Shown: positions 58,868 through 64,000 of the stretch, in pieces | Numbering within the stretch: the stretch's first letter is position 1 | Layout: each line of letters opens with the position of its first letter | NCBI GenBank assembly: GCA_039026915.1 | Contig: JBCCLJ010000002.1 | Location: forward strand, 29,703-93,702 | DNA length: 64,000 bases | Direction of reading: 5' to 3' | From: JBCCLJ01 sp039026915 | GTDB taxonomy: Bacteria; Acidobacteriota; Thermoanaerobaculia; Multivoradales; Multivoraceae | Position numbers and translations under genes: made by a program | The notes under the pieces: model-generated | What the model saw: only the letters and a program-made list of their open reading frames with translations | What the model was told of the DNA's origin: nothing | The model's database searches: none

Positions 58868-61453
58868 GTGATCCCGCACGACTCTGACAACCGGCTCGAG
58901 TCCGAAGCGCTCGAGGCCTTCGATCGGGCTCTGGACCTGGACGGAGACGAGCGGGAGCGCTTCCTCGGCAGCTTGACGACGAGCGTCTCCGAACGGGTCC
59001 GGTCCCTGCTGCTCGCAACGGACGGTCCCTGCTTACTCGATGACGGCGCAGCCGCGGCGGCACCACGGCTGCTGGACGAGCTCGCGGCGGGCGAAGGCGG
59101 CCCGGCGCAGGTCGGCCGACGCGTCGGGGCCTACGTCGTCACCGAGCTGCTGGGGCAGGGCGGGATGGGGCGCGTCTACGAAGCCCATCGGGCCGACGGC
59201 CAGTTCGAGCAGACCGTGGCGCTCAAAGTTCTGCGCTGGGACATCGAAGATGCCGAGGCGCGAGCGCGCTTCTTGCGAGAGCGACAGACTCTCGCGGATC
59301 TTTCACACCCGCTGATCCCACAGCTGCTCGACGGCGGGGTGACCGAAGACGGGCTTCCGTACCTCGTCCTCGAAAAAGTCGAAGGCGAACCGATCGACGC
59401 CTACTGTGAAAAGGAAAGGCTGGACCTTGGCCAACGACTCGATCTGTTCGCGCGAGTCTGCCGTGTCGTCGAAGCGGCCCACCGTCAGCTCGTCATCCAC
59501 CGCGACATCAAGCCGTCCAACATCCTGGTGAACGACGACGGCAACCCGGTCCTTCTCGACTTCGGAATCGCCAAGCTGCTGGCGCTCGACGGGCCGTCGG
59601 AACTCGAAGAACAAACGCTGACCCGCACTGCGCTGACCCCCAGATTCGCCGCGCCCGAGCAGATCAACGGCCACAGGATCACACTGGGTACGGACGTCTA
59701 CTCCCTGGCTTCGCTGCTGCACCACCTGCTGCTGGGCACACCGATTCACTCGGCAGACGATCCGACGCTCGGCGAGCTGCTCCGCCGAGTCACCGAGACC
59801 GAAACGCCCCGGCCGAGCGGCCAGGCGCGCGCGCTGACGACCGTGCCGGCCGGGCTCGAAACTCCCGCCGTGCTCGAGAGGAGCCTGCGTGGAGATCTCG
59901 ATGCGATTCTCACCAAGGCTTCGGCGACCGATCCGCAAGATCGCTACGCCACGGCTGGTCTCCTGGCGGACGATGTGGAGCGATTTCTTCGCCATGAGCC
60001 GATCCGAGCGAGACCGGCTGGCTTGATGCTCCGGCTGCGAAAGTCAGCTCGTCGCCAGTGGAAGCTCGCGGTCGCGCTCGGCCTCCTCGGGATCGCCATC
60101 GTCGCGGGTACGGTCTCCACTCTCTGGCAGGCGCGCCGAGCAGTCGCCGAAGCGGAGGTGGCCACGCGCGAGTCCGCAAGAGCCAACGACGTCACGGCAC
60201 TGATGACCGAGATCTTCGACAGCGAGGTCTTGGAGGGTGAAGCTCCCGTCGAAACCGCAAAGACTCTGTTGGATCGAGGCGCTCAGCGTGCCGAACTTCA
60301 GCTCGAAGATCAGCCCGAGCTCCTGGTCGACTTTCTCGTCAGCCTCGCAGAATCCTACGACCATCTCGAATTGCACCAGGAGTCCTCTGCGACGCGAGAC
60401 CGTGCGAGGGCCGTCGAAGAGGCGACGGACGCACCACGAGTCGAGCTCTTGATCCGGATGGCGGCCGAGGGCGCTGCGAGCGAGAACCAGGGCTACGGCT
60501 GGGCCAAAGCCGTTCGATGGGCGGAGTACGGACAGGAGCTGATCGAGCAGCATCCAGAGGTCGAAACGGGCCCCCTCACAGCTCTCCTTCGGTTGGAGCA
60601 CGCCATCGGCCTCATCGAACTTCGCAAGCTCAGAAGGGCGCGGGAACTCCTGGAGAGCGCCGAACCCAGACTGCGCAAGCTCAGCCTCGAGGACAGCGAC
60701 CACTTGCTGCGCCTGAACGTCGCGCTCGCCAAGCTCGCTCGTGCCACCGGCAACTTCGTGGAGGCCGAGCGCTACTACCGACTCAACCTCGAAGCCGCTG
60801 TCGAGGCAGCCGGGGATGGCGACGGGATCGAGGGCAGCTACTACAACAACGTGGCCGTGATGCTGCGCGAGCAGGGGCGCCTGCAGGAGGCCGAGGACTT
60901 CTACCTCAAGGCCCTTGGCGCGACCAACCGCGACCTCGGACCGACCAGCCGCCCGTCGCTGACGGTGCTCGGGAACCTGATCGTCGTGAAGACGAGGCTC
61001 GGCAAGACCGAAGAGATGCTGGAGCTGTCCCGTCAACTGCTCGAGCTCTCTCTTCAGGTGTATCCCGAAGGCAGTTGGCGACGCGCGGTGGCGATCGAGA
61101 ACCGCAGCGCAGAGCTCGCGATCAGCGACCGAATCGACGAGGCGCTGCAGCTGCAGGGGCAAGCGGTCGGGGGCTTCGAGCGATCGATCGGCCCGGATCA
61201 CGCCTGGACGCTCACGGCCAGGGCGATGCTTGCTCTCCTCGAGTGGCTCGGCGGGGAGGAGGAGGCGAAGAACCGGTTGGACGTCCTGCTGGAAGACTTC
61301 AGACGCCGCGAGCTCGACGCCACGGAGATCCAGCGGCTGAGTTTTCTGACCAAGACCCTTCGTGCCCACGACCAAAGCGAGTTTGCCGCGACCCTCGAAG
61401 AGACCATGAAAGCGCGGCTCGCGTCACTGGATCAGGCCGAAGAGGCACTCTAG
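58868..61453 (+). CDS. Ser/Thr protein kinase with TPR-like C-terminus
   Basis: The start is a GTG at 58868 (VIPHDSDNRL); the product is about 861 residues. A short N-terminal helical region resembles a sigma-factor-like or death-like linker (FDRALDLDGDERERFLGSL). The kinase domain (about 85-375) has GQGGMGRVYE (96-105), Lys120, HRDIKPSN (211-218), DFG (231-233) and APE. These are complete catalytic motifs, unlike the kinase at 11124. A membrane helix at about 399-418 is followed by TPR-like helical repeats (about 480-840). It is a probable stress or surface-signalling kinase. The convergent S41 peptidase gene follows. Confidence 0.92.
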   Translation: MIPHDSDNRLESEALEAFDRALDLDGDERERFLGSLTTSVSERVRSLLLATDGPCLLDDGAAAAAPRLLDELAAGEGGPAQVGRRVGAYVVTELLGQGGMGRVYEAHRADGQFEQTVALKVLRWDIEDAEARARFLRERQTLADLSHPLIPQLLDGGVTEDGLPYLVLEKVEGEPIDAYCEKERLDLGQRLDLFARVCRVVEAAHRQLVIHRDIKPSNILVNDDGNPVLLDFGIAKLLALDGPSELEEQTLTRTALTPRFAAPEQINGHRITLGTDVYSLASLLHHLLLGTPIHSADDPTLGELLRRVTETETPRPSGQARALTTVPAGLETPAVLERSLRGDLDAILTKASATDPQDRYATAGLLADDVERFLRHEPIRARPAGLMLRLRKSARRQWKLAVALGLLGIAIVAGTVSTLWQARRAVAEAEVATRESARANDVTALMTEIFDSEVLEGEAPVETAKTLLDRGAQRAELQLEDQPELLVDFLVSLAESYDHLELHQESSATRDRARAVEEATDAPRVELLIRMAAEGAASENQGYGWAKAVRWAEYGQELIEQHPEVETGPLTALLRLEHAIGLIELRKLRRARELLESAEPRLRKLSLEDSDHLLRLNVALAKLARATGNFVEAERYYRLNLEAAVEAAGDGDGIEGSYYNNVAVMLREQGRLQEAEDFYLKALGATNRDLGPTSRPSLTVLGNLIVVKTRLGKTEEMLELSRQLLELSLQVYPEGSWRRAVAIENRSAELAISDRIDEALQLQGQAVGGFERSIGPDHAWTLTARAMLALLEWLGGEEEAKNRLDVLLEDFRRRELDATEIQRLSFLTKTLRAHDQSEFAATLEETMKARLASLDQAEEAL

Positions 61454-61526
61454 CCGCGGTGCGGCGCAGGCATTCGCCGCTGCTTCGTCAACGTCGAGAG
61501 ATCCCCCTTCACCCCTGACGTCCGGC

Positions 61527-61563
61527 GAGCCAGGACGGCCCGACGTCCGCGAAGGCCTGGCTC
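61527..61563. terminator. Inverted repeat between convergent kinase and peptidase genes
   Basis: GAGCCAGG (61527-61534) and CCTGGCTC (61556-61563) are perfect 8-bp arms with a 21-nt loop, ending next to the peptidase stop (61564). A possible two-way terminator without a T-run. A shorter GCGGCG/CGCCGC stem lies near 61460-61485. Confidence 0.35.
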
Positions 61564-63936
61564 TCAGGGGGTCCCGGTCGGTGGCTTCGCGAGGGGCCAC
61601 GCTGCAACCTCGCGAATCGCAACCTCTTCGGCCCCGTCTCCCAGCAGGTGGCGCAGCGCTGCTTCCAGCACCTCGTCGCGCCCGTCGCGCAGTCCCTCCG
61701 GCGTCGGGATCACCTCGATGTCGGGCACGATACCGATGCGCTGCGTCGGCGTCTTGTCCGGGTAAAAGACACCGATACCGCTGATCATCGTGCGCTGACC
61801 GCCGGGGAGTGCGAGAGGCGAAACGTTGCCGTCGGCGCCGGCCGTCATCGAACCGACGACGACCGCGTCATCGTCGGCGCTGAGGGCCATCGCGGTGTAC
61901 TCCGCACTGCTTTGCGAGACCTCGTCGACGAGGACAGCCACCGGCCCGTCGAAGCTCGGCTGCAGCGGCGAAAGGAAGAGCGACGGCCCGTAGCGGAAGG
62001 CACCCGGGTTGCCGAGATCCGCTGACGTGAAGCGTGCGAACGGCGAGTTCTTCTTCACCAGACGCCCGCCCAGCTCGAAGACCATGAAGGCGCTCGGATA
62101 GTTGCGCAGATCCACGACGAGCGCTTTCTTGCCCGCTGCCGCCTCGACGATCCTCTGACCGTCGCCCTGCTTGACCGACGAGAGCTTGACGTAGAGCACG
62201 TCAGCGCCGAGGTCCTGAATCGTCTCGCCGGCTCGGTCGTGAGTGAATCCTCCGGGCAAGCCGGTCGTCTTGCGACGTGAGCGCACCAGCTCGACGTCGA
62301 TCGCCTCCTTCGAACCTCTCTCCGTTCGGCGCTCGACGGTCCAGACGGTGCCGGCGTCGCACTCACCCAGCCCCAGACTGCGGCCGATGTCGCGTAAGCG
62401 CGTGGGCACGTTCGAGGCCGCATAGACGGGCGACCACTCGGCGACGAGCTCGGCGACCGAGCGCCCGTCGAGGTGCGTAACGACGTCGCCGATCTCCAGG
62501 CCGGCGGCGACCGGCTTCCCGGCCTCGGAGCTCGGCAAAGCCCAGACCGTCGCCTCGTCGCGGAGGAAGCGGACGCCGGCATCCACGGAGCAGTCCCCGG
62601 TCGGCGGCCGTTCGCTGACGCCGCTCCACAGATTGGCGTGCGTGTCCCTGATCTCGGCGATGACGCGAAGGAGCTCGAGTTTGTAGCCCGACCCGTCGAG
62701 CTCCGCAGCGAAACGGGGGATCGCTGCGCGCAAAACCTCCGGCCACGGTGTGTCGATCAGGTCCCGGTACGGAAACCAACGCTCGACGACGTCCCAGAGG
62801 CGCGCGAGCGCGAGGAGGCGAAAGCCCGCGTCGACGAAGTCGAGGTGCGCGTAGGCCTGCTCGCCGCCGAAGTCCGGATTCCCGACCCCGGGGTTCAAGC
62901 GCACGTAGACGCTGCCGCCCTCCGGGAGGCGTCCCGCGTGAATCTTCACCAACGCCGCAGTCAGCTCGGAGCCGAGGCGCTCCTCGTTGAAGATCCAATC
63001 GTGGCGCGTCGGCAGATGCACGTCGCCGTCAGGTGGTTTGCAGGAGTCGCAGCGCTCCGGGAGACCCAGCTCCTCGAGCCAGCTCGCCATCCAGCGGCGA
63101 TGCTCAACCGCCGCCATCGGCTTCCTCCACAACTCGCCCAGCGCGCGGAGCAACTCGAAGTCCCAGTGCACTTCACCTCGAAGCACCTTCGGGTGGTGCG
63201 CCTTGACAAAGCCCCACACCTCGATCAGCTCGGCCACGCGCTCGACCTGGGTTTCGCTCAGCGCCTTCGGACCGAGGTTGCTGCCCCCGGTAAAACGGGT
63301 GTCGTCATCCATTGGCAGTCGCTCGAGCTCCCGGACCTCCGCCTCCCGCCACGGCTTGCCGTCGAGCAGCAGCTCGACGTCGTCGATCCAGACCTTGCCC
63401 GGGCCGTTGAGAATCACGCCGAAGAAGACCGATTCGGCGCGATCGGAGAGCACGGTCGAAACGGCAACCTCGCGCCACTCCTGATCGCCTTTGAGGTCGA
63501 GCTCGTAGTTGTGCTGAAAATCGACGGTGCCCGCACGGCCGTCCTGACGGAGCCAGAGGCCGAAGAAGTTCACGACCTCGCGACTCCGCACCCACGCCTT
63601 GAAGACGATGCGCTGCCCGACGCGCCCGGCGGGCACCCGAAGCGTCAGAGTGCTGAACTCGCTGTCCTCCTCGAAGGACCGGGTGATCGTGGCGGAGCGG
63701 TCACCGCCGTGCACGATCTGCTCGTCGACGCCCAGGTGTTCTGGCGGTCCGCCGAACCAGCCTCCGGGTCGGCCATCCTCGGGGGTCGTTTCGAACCGGA
63801 GAACCGCGTCGGAAACGGGATCTTGTGCCCGCCCCCGTCCGGCGACCGCGACGACCACGAGCAACGCAGCAACGGAGACTCGAATTCGGAGGCCGAGTCT
63901 CGCGGCTCTCACTCCCGCGCGTGTCTGTTCTGGCAT
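61564..63936 (-). CDS. S41-family peptidase with N-terminal sugar-binding-like domain
   Basis: The start at 63936 (MPEQTR) has GGAGGGAGTG directly upstream; the protein is 790 residues. A signal peptide (VSVAALLVVVAVAGRGRA) is followed by a beta-sandwich like carbohydrate-binding modules (FETTPEDGRPGGWFGG to about 190). A helical region and a PDZ-like segment (AGLEIGDVVTHLDGRSV) lead to the S41 core, with the nucleophile Ser in SQSSAEYTAMAL and the block AGADGNVS. The usual Lys of C-terminal processing peptidases is not in the expected place, as in many S41 paralogues of this sort. It is probably periplasmic or secreted and acts in protein or peptide turnover. Confidence 0.88.
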   Translation of the reverse strand: MPEQTRAGVRAARLGLRIRVSVAALLVVVAVAGRGRAQDPVSDAVLRFETTPEDGRPGGWFGGPPEHLGVDEQIVHGGDRSATITRSFEEDSEFSTLTLRVPAGRVGQRIVFKAWVRSREVVNFFGLWLRQDGRAGTVDFQHNYELDLKGDQEWREVAVSTVLSDRAESVFFGVILNGPGKVWIDDVELLLDGKPWREAEVRELERLPMDDDTRFTGGSNLGPKALSETQVERVAELIEVWGFVKAHHPKVLRGEVHWDFELLRALGELWRKPMAAVEHRRWMASWLEELGLPERCDSCKPPDGDVHLPTRHDWIFNEERLGSELTAALVKIHAGRLPEGGSVYVRLNPGVGNPDFGGEQAYAHLDFVDAGFRLLALARLWDVVERWFPYRDLIDTPWPEVLRAAIPRFAAELDGSGYKLELLRVIAEIRDTHANLWSGVSERPPTGDCSVDAGVRFLRDEATVWALPSSEAGKPVAAGLEIGDVVTHLDGRSVAELVAEWSPVYAASNVPTRLRDIGRSLGLGECDAGTVWTVERRTERGSKEAIDVELVRSRRKTTGLPGGFTHDRAGETIQDLGADVLYVKLSSVKQGDGQRIVEAAAGKKALVVDLRNYPSAFMVFELGGRLVKKNSPFARFTSADLGNPGAFRYGPSLFLSPLQPSFDGPVAVLVDEVSQSSAEYTAMALSADDDAVVVGSMTAGADGNVSPLALPGGQRTMISGIGVFYPDKTPTQRIGIVPDIEVIPTPEGLRDGRDEVLEAALRHLLGDGAEEVAIREVAAWPLAKPPTGTP

Positions 63937-64000
63937 CACTCCCTCCCTCCGTCGGCCCGGTTCCCCAGCTCGAACGATAACCAATCAGCGCGTCAGCTTC

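Overview
The window is about 64 kb of GC-rich bacterial chromosome, densely coded on both strands. I see no rRNA, tRNA, CRISPR array, insertion sequence or phage gene. The gene content is FHA-linked Ser/Thr kinases, a PEGA-type kinase, large PKD/LRR secreted proteins, two-part NHLM-type peptide export and a sigma-54 activator. That mix fits an uncultured member of Acidobacteriota (Thermoanaerobaculia-like) or a related diderm. The assignment is an inference from gene content, not from a marker gene.

Left part (1-16.2 kb): the truncated end of an AddB-like nuclease gene, a K+ channel with RCK domains, a DUF4261 protein, a coiled-coil secreted protein, and a giant secreted LRR/FN3/PKD/Calx-beta protein. 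Divergent to the last is a membrane-anchored Ser/Thr kinase. A small secreted protein follows that shares an unnamed C-terminal domain with the giant protein.

Central part (16.3-37.3 kb): a peptide natural-product (RiPP) locus, all on the minus strand. It encodes a nitrile-hydratase-leader (NHLP) precursor with a GG cleavage site and a 32-residue core. The LanM lanthipeptide synthetase carries a Cys-Cys-Cys zinc site and is fused to a C-terminal GNAT acyltransferase region. Export proteins are two TolC-like outer-membrane proteins, two NHLM-type HlyD adaptors and two NHLM ABC transporters; the peptidase transporter carries an N-terminal phosphopeptide-binding FHA domain. Upstream lie a HAD-kinase fusion and a sigma-54 enhancer-binding protein. 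The precursor has a near-consensus -24/-12 promoter (34112-34127) with paired 14-bp repeats about 150-170 bp upstream, then a 5'UTR hairpin, then an attenuator-type terminator before lanM. The export genes have their own sigma-70-type promoter (29131-29159). My reading is a sigma-54-switched, acylated lanthipeptide whose export may be gated by protein phosphorylation. This is the most novel system in the window.

Region 37.3-44.1 kb: a frameshifted outer-membrane-like protein, a YbjN/CesT-like protein, and a partner-switching signalling set: STAS antagonist, FHA-GAF-PP2C phosphatase, cyclic-nucleotide-binding/FHA protein and an RsbW-like ATPase. A 37-bp imperfect inverted repeat lies between the convergent STAS and phosphatase genes.

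Region 44.1-51.0 kb: a tightly overlapping seven-gene minus-strand operon: serC, a family 2 glycosyltransferase, a nucleoside phosphorylase-like protein, a spore-photoproduct-lyase-like radical SAM enzyme, a DUF1460 protein, a short-chain dehydrogenase and a PQQ-type beta-propeller.

Right part (51.0-64.0 kb): a molybdopterin oxidoreductase, a GAF-GGDEF-EAL protein translationally coupled to a glycerophosphodiesterase lipoprotein, an aminopeptidase-like lipoprotein, a dicarboxylate symporter, a second Ser/Thr kinase with TPRs, and an S41-family peptidase.
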